Positions 10,101 to 21,600 of a stretch of 64,000 nt of DNA are shown in pieces. The position numbers and the translations under genes were made by a program. The DNA comes from Warburgia ugandensis. Taxonomy: Eukaryota > Streptophyta > Magnoliopsida > Canellales > Canellaceae. Position 1 is the first letter of the stretch. Each line of letters opens with the position of its first letter. The notes under the pieces were generated by a model. That model was not told where the DNA came from. It worked only from the letters and a program-made list of their open reading frames with translations, and made no database searches. The stretch is from NCBI GenBank assembly GCA_035236585.1, contig CP141132.1:51835880-51899879 (forward strand). Direction: 5' to 3'.

Positions 10101-12746
10101 CAAGATTCATGTAACCAACCCTAGATGAAAATAAAGGCTTTGATGATGATTTAACGCTTATGTTACCACCATAGAGCAATTAGGAAAGTCCCGTATTTGG
10201 ACTGAAAACTAGATTTAGGAACCATCAGGTCATCATATATTTTTATAACTACAATTTCAAATTCCTATAAGTTGAGGTCAGATTTATAGCTTTTAACCGG
10301 ATCTTTTATTTGTCTCATTACATCACAGTCAATGTGTCTTAATCAAGATGAAAAATACAAGGAATATGTCCAGATATCAATTTAAGCAAATTAATGTTTG
10401 AGGAATGCGAAATGGGAGCCTCGAAGCAATAATAGAGTTGTAGTCGTGTGACCTTGAGGTCATAGGCTCGAGGCATGGAAACAACCTCTTGCAAAATGCA
10501 AGATAAGGCTGCTTACTATTGACCCTTGTGGTCTGCCTCTTCCTTGAACCCCACTTACGCACAAGCATCATGCACCGAGCTGCCCCTTTAAATGTTTGAG
10601 GAATGCAAAATGAACGACAACATAGGTGCAATCTAGCAACCTCATTTTATAAAGCACAACTCTTGAATAATTTGACTCATTCATCACACTGCTCTAGATT
10701 TAGTTTTCTTATACATAAAAAAAAGAAAAAACATGATTTGATTGATTTTAACATCTAAACAACATCTAAATGTATAGGGATATACAATTTAGAAACACTA
10801 TAAACAATATACAATTTCTTAGTGAGTAGAATCATCCAAACCATATGCATTTTTATCTATAACATCTAAGTCTTGAGCAATGAGATGAACAAGTCAGGAT
10901 CATTCAAAGGTGGGCTGATAAATTGTGGTCCCTTGACCACACCTCATATTGTGGTCAATTTAGCATTCCTTTTAATGTTTAGAAAACCAACAACGTCTTC
11001 TCGGCCAACAATTGAGCCCATTTTTCAACCATCCTGGTAATTCTCAATTAGTAAAAGTTATTCTTGCATACTTCAAGACCAGCCAAAGGACAGATTGAAT
11101 AAGCAAAGAACAAAAGAAACCAGGTATCACAATTTCCAGGGAAGTGTGCACATTGTTAATACATCCATCACCCACAATGTATCCAGAACCATTCACATAA
11201 GACCTCCAGCAGGTCTAACCCTCCGAAGACAACCTAGCTTACAGGTAGCCAACCAGGAAAGGGGACAGCAACAACCTATGCCATGTGGCTTCCACATGAT
11301 TAACATATCCATGAACCACATTGTATCCAGAACCATTCACGTAAGACACAGAAATGAGCTTGCCAAGCCAACCTAGCTACAAGTACCCACCTGGAAAAGG
11401 GACAACAACTAGTGCCAAGCAACTGCTAACCATATAGAAAACCCCTTTTACCTGGCCAAAAACTCCATTGCCTTCTCCATTTATAGATAAGATGGTAAAA
11501 ACATGCAATATTTCTTAAAAGATCTAGCAATTCAGATAACATACGACTTCATGGAGGTACATGTGCCTTTATGGAAGATAGGTAATTATATAACTTACAA
11601 TTAAAATTGAAAATAGTTTATTTGCTTTTCAATAAATCTACAGATTAGTTTTGCTCCTTGCTCACGTAGAAAGAACATGCCCTAAAACAATGGCACAAAT
11701 ATACTGGAATATGCACGCATAAGCACAGTAATGAAATGAAAGAATTTCATGTAGGGTGACCACTTACTAGTATCCATCACGAAGACCGCCAAATTTTTCC
11801 TGGCCAGCAGTATCCCAGCAATAGAACCTGATCTTCCCACAATTTGTGAAGAAGTCCAGCGGATGAACTTCCACGCCAATTGTCGCTGCAAAAACAGTGA
11901 AAGATACCATCAACAACCAAACTCAATAAAACAAGAAAACTGGAAGTGAAATAAATACTCCAAATTTAATACTTACGTTCATACTTCTTTTCAAATTCAC
12001 CTGTCAGGTGTCTCTTCACAAAGGTGGTCTTTCCTGCACAGCCAACATAAAAATGCATCAAGATGTCGAGAACTGTAGCAATAATATAAATTACTAAGAC
12101 AATAAAAATGGCGAATTAAAGGACCGATTATGAGGTAATAAAAGAACTACCGCGCGTCCATCTAAACCCTGAATTGGAAACATCATATGATCAAGGAAAT
12201 ACCCAAAAAACCCCAAATTCAGAGAAGAATATATCTTCGAAACCAAACCAATATCAAACTAATAGGCCAGAAACAGGGAACAATAAACAACCACAAAACC
12301 CCCCAAAAAAAAAAATCCCGAGGAATCTTACAGATGGAGAGAAGAAGGAATCATAAGTTAAAATAATGATCCAATACCCTGGTGAAAATAATCCTTGAAA
12401 CCTAAGCACCTACCAAGAGAAATCAAAGAAAGAATCACAGCGAAAAATGAAGAAACCGGGAAAGAGGTTACCTGTTCCACCATCACCAACAATCACAAGC
12501 TTGAAGCTAGGATAATCAACCTGCTGCTGATTGGGCAACGCCTACAAAACAAAAAATAAGGGGAAATAAGAAGCCCATGTCTCAGATCAAAAAAACAGAA
12601 AACTTAAACCCTAACCCTAACCCTAACAAGAAATCGAGGAAACAAAAAAAATAAACAAATGAGCCCTAAGATAAAGATCAATTTAAAGAATCAAAGAAAA
12701 TAAAATGCCAACGAAAGGAAGAGAAATGGAAACTGAAATCTACCAT
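4166..12746 (-). CDS. RAN: GTP-binding nuclear protein Ran, 8 coding exons
   Basis: Coding exons on the minus strand are 12746-12744, 12541-12472, 12033-11977, 11885-11768, 5110-5021, 4914-4735, 4654-4577 and 4235-4166. They sum to 666 bases, giving 221 residues plus TGA, the usual length of plant Ran. Every junction has GT/AG ends and the frame is kept throughout. Residues visible: P-loop GDGGTGKT (20-27), switch I Thr45, DTAGQ with Gln72 (68-72), NKVD (125-128), SAK (153-155) and the acidic tail DEDDDAFE. The ATG is alone in its exon, with the intron directly after it. Ran cycles between nucleus and cytoplasm and sets the direction of importin and exportin transport; it also acts in spindle and nuclear-envelope assembly. 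All catalytic motifs are intact, so I read this as a working gene. The one oddity is a 6.66-kb fourth intron full of transposons. No other host gene is nearby. Confidence 0.97.
5228..6680. repeat. Long direct repeats of about 230 bp flanking an insert
   Basis: The segment 5228-5465 recurs, diverged, at about 6458-6680. Shared blocks include TAGAAAT..GATA, CAGGACCA.CA.GGTTGGA, TATCACA, CATCCCAGGATTG-type text, GGAAGTTGAAAAG.ACATTTTATA and AAATGATTT. The copies lie about 1.23 kb apart. They may be a segmental duplication later separated by the insert at 5640-6457. Confidence 0.75.
5640..6457 (+). mobile_element. LTR-like insert, possibly Ty1/copia type
   Basis: The region has repeated CAGCT-containing words, a TTATAAGG box near 6060, GTAACAG and GTTAGG words, and a leader of CTCAAAGTGAAG then TCTTTATAC and TCCTC runs. 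This resembles the U3-R-U5 layout of small plant copia LTRs. Exact ends and flanking duplications are not resolved and no coding sequence is present. It is old and incomplete. Confidence 0.33.
7250..8106. repeat. Short dispersed duplications in RAN intron 4
   Basis: About 60 bases at 7250-7312 (GATACATACAAGCAGGAAAA and on to CCAGAAGACTTGAT) recur at 8015-8074. A second small duplicate, TATTATATCTAAGTTAATA, occurs at about 7994 and again at about 8088. Both suggest local repair-type duplication. Confidence 0.75.
7714..7902 (+). other. Exon-like open frame inside RAN intron 4, unknown
   Basis: A 62-codon open frame runs from TTG at 7714 to TGA at 7902, antisense to RAN. It is preceded by a polypyrimidine-CAG (CTCCTTGCAG) that looks like a splice acceptor. 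The predicted peptide is mixed and protein-like ([20 protein letters not shown] near its start), not low complexity. There is no ATG at the open end. I do not recognise a family. It may be a captured exon fragment or chance. Confidence 0.2.
8141..8515. repeat. Perfect 171-bp tandem duplication plus a partial third unit
   Basis: 8141-8311 and 8312-8482 are identical by eye over the full 171 bases. The last 30 or so bases of the unit occur once more at 8485-8515. The lack of differences points to a recent event, in contrast to the eroded transposons around it. It lies inside the RAN intron and has no coding content. Confidence 0.92.
8738..10150 (+). mobile_element. Decayed non-LTR retrotransposon (LINE, RTE-like), 5'-truncated
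   Basis: The plus strand carries reverse-transcriptase text in shifting frames. It begins with a [12 protein letters not shown] block, then IPIYKNKED..., NYRGINL and the palm-like [13 protein letters not shown] near 9146-9180. It ends with the C-terminal [14 protein letters not shown] and AEMRMLRW blocks near 9714-9830. The ORF is broken by many stops and frameshifts, and the front of the element (endonuclease part) is missing. The 3' end has an AAGGCTTTGATGATGAT tail. Short GAT-type tails are typical of the RTE clade, so I lean to RTE. It lies in RAN intron 4, antisense to the gene. Confidence 0.85.
10415..10590 (+). mobile_element. Au-like SINE with target-site duplication
   Basis: The element reads GGGAGCCTCGAAGCAA at the front. 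It then has a box-B-like stretch (GGTCATAGGCTCGAGGC), then AACCTCTTGCAAAATGCAAG, AAGGCTGCTTACTATTGACC and CTTGTGGTCTGCC. This is the order of the plant Au SINE: a tRNA-derived head with a short T-run end. The 22-bp flanks 10393-10414 and 10591-10612 agree at all but one base, a classic target-site duplication. It sits in RAN intron 4. Confidence 0.92.
11130..11435. repeat. 153-bp tandem duplication, two diverged copies
   Basis: The block TGTATCCAGAACCATTCAC at 11179 recurs at 11332. CAACCTAGCT.ACA, AGTA/GTAGCCA, GGAAA.GGGACA and CAACAACTA/CCT words follow in both copies. The copies have clear differences, so the duplication is older than that at 8141. Confidence 0.82.
12606..12627 (-). promoter_or_regulatory. 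Telomere-like motif (telo-box) in RAN intron 1
   Basis: The plus strand has AAACCCTAA followed by two more CCCTAA units, so the minus (sense) strand carries three TTAGGG-type units. Telo-boxes (AAACCCTA) are known in promoters and first introns of plant genes expressed in dividing cells, and RAN fits that class. A tiny interstitial telomeric insertion is the alternative. Confidence 0.6.
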
Positions 12747-12838
12747 GATCTTCAAAAAACTTTGCCTGCTGCGGAGATAGGAAATGTGAGATTTGCTCTC
12801 TTTTTTCTGTAGAAGTAGGCGAGTTCGAAGACGAGAGA
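12747..12838 (-). other. Predicted 5' untranslated leader of RAN
   Basis: This is the interval between the expected transcription start and the ATG. It is pyrimidine-rich on the minus strand (CTCTCG, TTCTTCG and TCTAC blocks). The start site is inferred from TATA spacing, not observed. Confidence 0.5.
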
Positions 12839-12867
12839 CAGAGACGAAGAAGGGTAGGGGATTTTGG

Positions 12868-12875
12868 TATTTATA
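12868..12875 (-). promoter_or_regulatory. TATA box of RAN
   Basis: On the minus strand this reads TATAAATA, about 120 bases upstream of the RAN start codon. A start site near 12838 would be expected from the usual spacing. The surrounding 12760-13020 is richer in C and G than its flanks, as expected of a housekeeping promoter in an AT-rich genome. Confidence 0.8.
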
Positions 12876-13830
12876 GAGGTTGGGTTTTGAGACCCTAAGG
12901 TTTTCGCGTAGCTTTAAACTGACGCGACTCTCTCAGCCGTTGGATGTACTAGCGGACGTTTCTACGTTATTCTCCGTCCGATAAAAATTCGAGCTCCCGC
13001 TCTTAGTACAGTAACGCTCGATCATTTAAAATGGCAATATTAATCTTAACTTTAAAATAATTTCTTGTGAAAATACCAAGTCTAAGCATAAAAGACTCAA
13101 ACCCCATATTGCTACTCCTAGAAACTAAAACAACTTTCCTACTCTTAGAACTAGGATTTTAATTTTCTCTCAAAATTGAAAATAACATTTAGTAAACTTA
13201 TGGGGATACATTAATACACCCCCAAAAAGGATTAATAACTTAGAATTTTGATTCTCATTGTAAAATGCCAAACGATAATTTTTTATTCTTCCTTTCAAAA
13301 ATTAAGAAAAAAATTACATTAGGGCTTGGAAAGTAATAGAAGTTGTGTATTGGGTTAGTTTTCAAGAATTGTATCACATAATAAAATTTCAAGACTAAAT
13401 TCCATCTATAAGTCATGGACTAACGAAAACACACTTCATGGAATAGCAAGTTTCTAAAATTTGAAACCCCATCAAACAAACTTGAAATTGAGTGAAACTT
13501 GATTTGTGGAAAATATTATAAAGTACTACATAATCCTCTAACTTTTCATATCAAAATACAAAAGTAAGTAAACTTATTTTTTTTTTAATGGTAAAAGGGA
13601 AGTAAAAGCTATGCACATAACAAGTCACGTGTTAAAAGTATATGTACAAACTACATAATAAGCTTCAAAAAATCGAGCTAATTGATTTTTAAAAAAACAC
13701 AAATGAATTCAAATTGCTTTTATATCACTGTTGAATTACTTGTGAAAGGTTAAGAATTTTTCTTTTTATAACTAGAACTAAAAAAATCTAATGAATGATC
13801 AATCTCGAATCATATGATTTAGTAATTTTG
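12876..13830. other. Upstream of RAN, no gene seen
   Basis: 12876-13020 is the probable upstream promoter of RAN, relatively rich in CG (GACGCGAC, CAGCCGTTGG, GCGGACG). Beyond 13020 the DNA turns strongly AT-rich with poly-A and poly-T runs, and I see no feature in it. Confidence 0.5.
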
Positions 13831-15015
13831 ACATTGAACCAAAAGAAGTATACCTTACAAGGATCAAGATTGCAATCTTAGTTAGTCCATTACTAATTAA
13901 GAATTAGCACCCCTGAGTTCTTCTTATTCTATTGGAGGTGGCTTTTTGTCCCCACTTTTGAGAATCAAAGATAGGAAGAGTCTTAAGTTTTTTTTCATAT
14001 ATGAGAAGACTAGTCTAAGGGAGTGTTCTTTTTTCAAGTATATATCTTTATCTCTATTTCATTACTTATGTATAGAGAAGAGTCTTATCAAATTCATTCT
14101 GTATTTAATGAACCTTTCCTCTAGTTTGAATCCAATTAACTTTTTGGGTGTGACCTTTTAGGAACCTTCTAAATATTGTATTTCCCTAACTTTTCAATTA
14201 AGAAACCACTTTCTAATTTGATTCAAACTTTCAAATACCCTTAGGACATTTTTTACATGTTGGACATGATGGTGTGGTATCATGCAAATCCTCCCACTAA
14301 TAATCAAATATAACCCACATTAGAAGATTAATAATAGAGATACCATTATGAGTTATATATCATTTCCACTTATGAGTATATTACCACCATATGTGACACC
14401 AATATTGGGTGTGTCGATCGACTTATCCTAGGTTTGTCACATTTTACATTTAAGCACAATGGACCCAATATAACATACAAAATTAATTTAATAAACATTT
14501 TATCAAAGATCACTAAGGCCGTAGATTTTATTGAGTTCATTTTATGAGAAAGCATGCTTAAATATATCTTTAAGTAAGAGAGTGGGTCTGATGATGGACA
14601 TCTTATATTTTATATGAGTTTATAAATGTCCATCCGCACTTAGAATCAACCTTGAATAGGTTTCATCATGAAATATCCCAAAGATAAATATTAAGTCTCA
14701 TTTAGATATATAAATTCTTTAAGTCCAAGGGTAGCCATGGTTATGTATATCTAGTAACAATTTGAGTACTTAGTGTTCTAGATAAGTAAGGTCATCTACT
14801 ATGTGTAAAACACTTTCACACACACTCTATGTATGTTCAAGGCCTCTACCTTAGATGACCCAAGAATATATCTGCCCCATCCAATTTCAATATCCCATTT
14901 AACAAGTATTATAGAATTGGGCATCATATTACTATTCTCACTTTAGGACTATTTAAAATTTAGAAAGAACTTTAATTCTTTTTCACTTTAATTATGATTC
15001 TTGATCGTCTTGTCA

Positions 15016-17775
15016 TGAAATTCCTACTATTTTATTTAAGATTCCAACGTCATCCCATAACTCTCTAAACATGTTGTCATCTCATAACTAACTTTTATTT
15101 TCATTACCTTTTCATGTAGCAATGACAATACTTGATTGCATAAAGTGAATTCATTTGTTCATATGAATTTTAATAAATACAATAGTGTTTCCTTGAAATA
15201 CAAATCTTACACATTCAAAAAATTTAATAAGGGATGCTACAAAATCTTCTTCAATTATGAACATTCTTCTTTTTGTCACTTTTCCTTGCCTTCTTCTTAT
15301 ACCATCATCGTCAAAACTAATAAATGAAAGCATTTAAATCATATACTGCTTCAATATAATCAATTTATCTTAGTAAACACATATTTATTATCATCAAAAC
15401 CTCCTCAAGGTCTCACAAGTGTAGAAACACTCGTAATCTGGTATCATGAGCATTCATTAAGACCTGAAATCCCAAGGCTCCACGAACCTGCATTATTGCA
15501 ATATAAATCCACATCTCAAAATAATGGACCCTCTATGTGATGGACAAGACCCAATCAATTTGTGGCTATTATGCCGATACTTAGTAGATAGACTTCCAAC
15601 ACCATCCAAGCAATGGGTACATAGTGCCTCAGGCCATGACCTTGCCCATGGTATCATCGTAACCTAGATTTGACCTTTTTAGCCAGGTATCTAACATACA
15701 CATATACAATTTCAGAAGGAGGATGATCAATCCTCAACCTTCCTAGCATAGCGTCCACCGGCCCCAATATGTCTGTCACACACATAATAATACTAGGTAT
15801 CATTAGATGCTTATATAATTGATAGAACCATAGAAATCCATGCATTAGTAAAATCATATTATTCAAACCTCATGATACGATATAGCCATGTAAAAGCAAT
15901 CCTCACAAGGGTTGAGTTGACAATTCCACATTCCTCATCATTTCCTAACTCATGAAGTCCATGTAGTTTAAAATATGTTTTTATATACAAGTTTTCAATT
16001 TAATAGTAAAACAACATGGTATTCTAAACTAATAAGTTGATTGAAATATAAGTATGTTAACTGCATAAGTAAGAAATCTCAAAATCCCAAATTTTAAGCA
16101 TTGTCAAATATGATAGAGTAGTCATCAATGGTTTCCATGTTTCACGAAAGCATATCAATGTTAAAACTACCTATCTCTTAGGTGAAATTCTCAATTCGGC
16201 TATGTCCCTTCTTCAACTTGACTTATCAATTAACTTAGTCAACCTATTGATATTCTAGATTCCTTGTCAATGTCAAGTTATATATTAGCAATCACAAAAG
16301 GAATCTATTCTAACCTTGACTTGATAGTCTAAATCATTTGTTAATCGTGGAACCATTTGATTTTAGTGATTCCTCCCTAATTAACAATCAAAATACATGA
16401 TCTCAACAATTTAGGATGTTGATCTGCGTTTCCAACTATGGTTTGCCAATCTAGCTTCCATCAAGTCCTAGGATTACCAAATTTGTTCTGTTAATTATTA
16501 ATGAAACGAAGGTTTACAAGGTCTACTTGTACATTTTTCAATTTTATCTAACAAATTGATAAGAGGTCAAAACTCCACAAAGCAATTAGAGTTCTAATCA
16601 ACTACTTAACATCAACGAAATTGAGAGGAACAGGATCAAATTTACATTTTACGGATGGTTTGAAAGCTAACGTTCATTGATGATCCGATGGTTATCATTC
16701 AATGGAGAGGATCAAATCAATCCCTATAAGGCACAAATTGATGATCATAGCATTAACAGAGTGGCTGCAACTCTGACAAGCTGCTAAACATCATGACAAG
16801 TGGGAAAATCATTCTTAGGTCAATGTTTAACCATGATTTAGGGTTCCAATTTGTCTACTCAAGTCTCAGATCGATAATCTGATTTCAAACAAAGGACTTT
16901 GGAGTTTTGATCAGTTTTTGATCGTCAGTGATATCAGAAAACCATCCTCAAATCTTGGTTAAAAAACCTAGATCTACATGCATTCCCCAAAATAATAAAC
17001 AAATCAAGACAAAATGAAGGTTTTATGTAAGGATCTTACCTCTAAGTCGTTCTTTGCTCATTATTGATCATCGAAGAAGACGATTTGATGCAAATTTTCC
17101 TATTTCCAGCTAGTCACAGGCACATCTCATATGTAGTCCCCCATCCCTACGTCAATTATTGGTAGATCAACATGCTATCATAGGGATTTTGCTTGTGGTG
17201 GCTAGGTGATGATAGTGAACGGCTCTGATCTTCGATCAGTGCTACCATTCAATCTATTGTTTTCGGCATCTAGAATGTATTTCCCCACCATTGATCTCCA
17301 TCTCCTATCATCAATGAGGCAATGGATGGTGGAGGATGGGTCCCATCCTCCTCTTTTCTCTTCCTTCTCCTACCCCTTCTCTTCTCCTTCTTCCTCTTCT
17401 TTCTTCCCTTTCTCCTTCTCTCTTTCCTTCTTCCTTTCTCGGTTCTCTTAGTTAACAGTCGACTGTTTTAAGTGGGGTGGGGTGCCAATATCAAAATGGA
17501 CCCCTCTCCCTTTAAGTTAAACAATTTTATTTTTTTAAATGCCCTTATCCTTCATAAGGTCATAACTTCTCTATCCTAACTCTGATTTTAGCATTCTTTG
17601 TGTCGTTGGAATCATTTTTCCAAGTACAATTCAAAGTTTAAGGTTTCGGGGTTCAATTGGGTGTTTTTCAAAAGGTTAATTCTATGGAACCTAAATATGA
17701 AATTTTTTTAATTTGCAATTATCAAAATTAATTCATAGTCATTTGAATTGGAATTTAAAAATTAGGGTTATTGCA
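15016..17775 (-). mobile_element. Solo LTR, family 1 (Ty3/gypsy type), copy H
   Basis: On the minus strand it starts TGCAATAACCCTAAT at 17775. It has the family block (TTCCAACGACACAAAG, then AGAAGTTATGACC), a GATATTGGCACCCC box near 17490, a purine-rich leader (17440-17340) and a GAG|GTAAG donor at 17039. It ends with TTTCA-type text at 15016. GTCA(T) flanks both ends, so it is very probably a solo LTR of about 2.76 kb. Only LTR sequence is present. It is old, judged from its drift relative to the other copies. Confidence 0.65.
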
Positions 17776-17961
17776 GTCATATTCCTAATCAAATATCTCC
17801 ACATCTATAGGTTTTATCCAAACTCTAACCATATTATTAGATTATTTGACATCAAATTACACTATATGAGAAATTTCACACCAAAATTTGAACTCTAAGG
17901 TGGTGAAATCATTGGGTGAAGTACCCATGTTTATCACTTAGTCACTGGTTAATCAAGGGTG

Positions 17962-17979
17962 TGTAGGAAATTTCCTACA
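17962..17979. repeat. Perfect 18-bp palindrome
   Basis: TGTAGGAAATTTCCTACA equals its own reverse complement. It is probably the terminus of the copia-type LTR to its left. Confidence 0.85.
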
Positions 17980-18652
17980 ACTCCTTATTGCTAATGAAAC
18001 TTGCACGTAATTTTTGTACCTTTATATCTAATTCAATTATCATCTAATTTTAGAATATAATAGCTCATTTTGAAAGTAATTAAGTAATGAAGAATTTGGC
18101 AGGTGAATTCGTAGCAAATGGTCACTAGTTTCAAATGCTAATTTTCTAAAGAAAATGCTGGTTACACTTTTTGAAGTTTCATTCGCATTAACCGTAGGCA
18201 CATGTTTATCTTTGATTTCTTGTTAAATTTGAGTGAGATTTGAAATAGAGGCTCTTAGATACATTTGACACATGATTAACCAAGAAAAACATTGAAAAAT
18301 CTTCTCACAACTTAGAAATATTTAATGTTATTTGTTTCTTTTATCTTTATTACTTTCTTTGTAAAATTTGCCTTTCTTAATCATTGAAACAATCAAGTAA
18401 GAGAAAAAATAGTGAAAAGTAATAAAAATAGAGAAAAAATTTAAATTTTATTTTCTAAGAAACAATGAAAACCCCAAATCTAAGAAAACAATGAAAACCC
18501 CTAATCTATAATGATGAAGTCGTGGCCCACAAGATTGTTCTTTGTTGATTTCCCTGGCACAAAAAAAAAAAAGTCAATATGAGAAAAATAGAAAAAATAT
18601 AAAAATATGATGCACAATCCTAAACTAATGCACCATAAACCTAGACTAGAGG
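17980..18652. other. Unassigned DNA between LTRs
   Basis: This is AT-rich with an A-run near 18560. It lies between a probable copia LTR and solo LTR A. It may be internal sequence of the Athila-like element whose LTR starts at 23661 on the far side of A. I see no coding sequence. Confidence 0.4.
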
Positions 18653-18657
18653 AAAAT

Positions 18658-21600
18658 TGTAATAACCCCAAATTTTGTAAATTGATTGAGAAAATCAATT
18701 TAGTTCAAATTTTTAGAAATTTTGGGATGGAATATTAGGTTATTGGAAATTTTATTTTTATAGAGATTAAAACATGATTTAAAACTTATAAATTATGAAT
18801 GTACTAAAAAAACCAATCAAAATGACACTAAGTATGTTCAATTTCGTGTTAAAATGAAAAATCCCTAATTTTCTTCATTTTTATGAATAAAAAGGGTAAA
18901 ATGGTAATTTTACCCCTAACCAAGATATGAGACATTAATATTTAGAATGTACTCAGAAATACGAATTCAACGCCACTAAGTACGCTCAATTCCAAGTTCG
19001 GGAGAATAACTTGAATTTTTCTCTATAAAATGGCAAAATGGTCCTTTTACACCCCATGGGGCCCACAAACGAATCCAACGGCCAAAAAACATGTAATGCG
19101 TGGTCAAACCACTACTAGATGCTAGTGTAGAAGGAGGTGGTAGTGGAGGATCCAATGTTAATTTAATATTTAAAAGAATTAAAATATAATTATTAAAAGT
19201 AATTATGAAAAACATCAATAAATACACCTCCAAAAATATACCTTAAAATTCCCACAAAATCATCTTGATTACTATAAAAAAATAGATCTAGATTTCTTCC
19301 TGAAATTCCAAAACTCCAAAAAATCTCCCTTCTTGAACTTTCTCTCTCCTCTCTCTAATTGGAACAAGAGACCTAAATTCAATTAGGCACTATGTTCCAA
19401 ATTGAATCTCACAAATCCCACCATTCAAATTGTCCTAGACTATCTTATTTAGAAAACTTCCAAATCAATTTCAAGATCCAACAGTGCAATCAACCAAAAA
19501 TCACAAAACAAGGGACTATCGGGCTATCTTATCATCAAAGGGTATTTATTTCAAATTGGGCTTCAAATCTATGTTGTTTCTCCAATTAGGTAGGTGGAAA
19601 CACTTCCTATACTTATTTCATGTTATTTTTATTTTTTTGTAATTAGTTTTAAGTTAAAATTTATAAAAGTAAAGTAAGGACCAGAACCCTTCAATTATAG
19701 ATGATGGAGGACTCAGATGGAAAATTTGAGCTGACCAATCACTCCAGAAGGGTCCAAAAACCCTAGGGTCAATGTTTCAAGAAATTTTATGGAGTTTTGA
19801 GCCTATGATTGAAGAGGATTGATTGGACGGTCCAAAATGGACTATCCGATCTCCCAAATCAAATTGGGATTGCCAGACGCGTTGTGAAACGTCGTAGAAG
19901 ACGTGCCTTATCAGAGTGTCTCTGTGTGAGACGTCGTTCTGACTGAACGGCCGCATGATAGTGCTGGTCCCGGGGGAGCGCATCAAGCGTGTGTCTCGGT
20001 GATTGGCGCGCGGCGACTGCTCCGCCTGACCAGATCGTCCTGATCAATCTAGGCCATTCGTTGCCCTGGGCCCAAATCAAATTTGGATCCTAAGAATGAC
20101 TGTGAACTACACAGTTCAATTGTGGAGTTATCTAAACTCCAAATTGAGATCGAAAAGAAGCTATGGAAATCTTATAATGTCTATTTTCTTCTGAAACTAT
20201 AATATTGATAAAAACATTCCAGAAACTTTTTGTTTTCAAGAATTAAGTTTCTAATTTGATTGATTTTCTAGATTTGAGATGATCAAATCTTAGGGATTGA
20301 ATTTACTGATGATATAATGTTGAAATCAAGTGATATCCATGATTTATTTGGACAGATCTAAGATGAATTGAGGGATCTACCCTTTATGTTAGAAAAACCC
20401 AAAAAATACAAAGGGACTCACTTGATCAATGAGATCAAGTATGATCAGATCCTTGGGATGGATTGAATGAATGATATTATGATGGAATCCATTGAGATCA
20501 TGGATTGAATATGACAAAAAACAAAGGGATATGATCTTGGACCTTAATGGAGTAAAAGCCCTAAAATTAATTAAAACATTTGATTAAAAGGAAAAGACCT
20601 TAGATCTAATGGTTGGATCATAAGTAAAAGCCTTAATAATAAGAAATGGGTTAGCTTGAGTTATGCATTGATTTCATTTGATTTATTTCATGAATATAGG
20701 ATCCATGATAGATTATTTTAGTATAACTTCATTTCAAATGTCCATAAAATTATTCATGAATGATGAATTGTAACTTATGACTATATTGGTATGATTTCAT
20801 GCAATTGTAACTTAGGACCATGCTAGGATTTCATGTTAGATTAGACTATGGTATGAGATGATACCTTAGGTCTATGATATTTTAATTTGAATTTATTAGA
20901 TAAAGTACATTAGTTAGAAATCATGCTGGTGTAATCTTCAGTACCTTGTACCATTATCATTAGGTTGTTCAATTATGTAGTTTTATGCTTTAAAGTTATA
21001 ATTCATTTATGGTTAAATTTTATTAGTAGATTTAATTGTTAAAGCAGTTATGAGATAAAGAGTATAAAACACCAAAAATGGAATCTAATGAGAAAGTAGA
21101 GTTTCATGACACAAATAAGAGTGAATTATTTGACTTGGACTTAATTAGTAAGGGCTATAGTTAGTAGGACAATATAAGGATTCTCAAATCCTTGGCCCAA
21201 ACTAGGAGAATAATAAACCCCATGAATGACATTTTAAATGTTCATGGACTTAATTAAAATCAATTAGAAAGAGTACTTAGGGTTGACATGCTCATAGGAA
21301 CCTTATGAAAGGTTGAGCTAAGGTTACTCTAGTGAATGTTGAACATGGTGGTTAAGGAGATTTTCTAATAGAGCCTCGCTCTTCCCCTACCTTCTGTTGA
21401 CATTTGTGAGGTCTGAACGCCTCCTTACATGAGGATTGAAGTAACCAGTTTGTGTTCACCCATTCAGCTAGTAAGCCTTAACCAATTGGAAATAAGAGTA
21501 GTCTAGACTTAGGCTGAAATAAGTTATCTTCAACCAGTAAAACATTAATGGGTTGAATAATAATAATAATAGCATAAAAGGTTTGTAAATTATCTAACCC

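Larger units (their letters stand above)
5111..11767 (-). other. RAN intron 4, 6657 bp, filled with insertions
   Basis: The intron splits the second of two Tyr codons (Tyr82-Tyr83) after the DTAGQ exon. Its donor (GTAAGT at 11767) and acceptor (TGTAG at 5111) are strong. It holds, in plus-strand order, a long direct repeat, an LTR-like insert, an exon-like open frame, a 171-bp perfect tandem duplication, a decayed LINE, a SINE and a 153-bp tandem duplication. The other six introns are 80-438 bp. The insertions are in both orientations and leave the exon frame unchanged. Confidence 0.9.
13850..17979 (-). mobile_element. Possible copia-type LTR, split by a nested LTR
   Basis: The right end on the minus strand starts TGTAGGAAATTTCCTACA, a self-complementary terminus of the kind seen at plant copia LTR ends. 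About 3.8 kb further into the element the minus strand has GGTTCC..AGGTCACACCC and a leader-like run (14170-13930). The LTR at 15016-17775 interrupts it. The left end is not located and no flank duplication was found, so extent and class are tentative. No coding sequence is visible. Confidence 0.3.

Noticed and set aside
15436-15450. CTGGTATCATGAGC, similar to the methionine-tRNA primer site TGGTATCAGAGC.
   Set aside because: It lies inside LTR H, and the same place in LTR D has homologous sequence that is not primer-like. There is no LTR edge beside it.
17206-17451. Ser/Phe/Pro-rich open frame.
   Set aside because: It is a translation of the pyrimidine tract in LTR H.
19860-20060. GC-rich island in LTR A as a possible CpG island of a host gene.
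   Set aside because: It is in the same position as the GC-rich leaders of other family-1 LTRs and has no exon structure.
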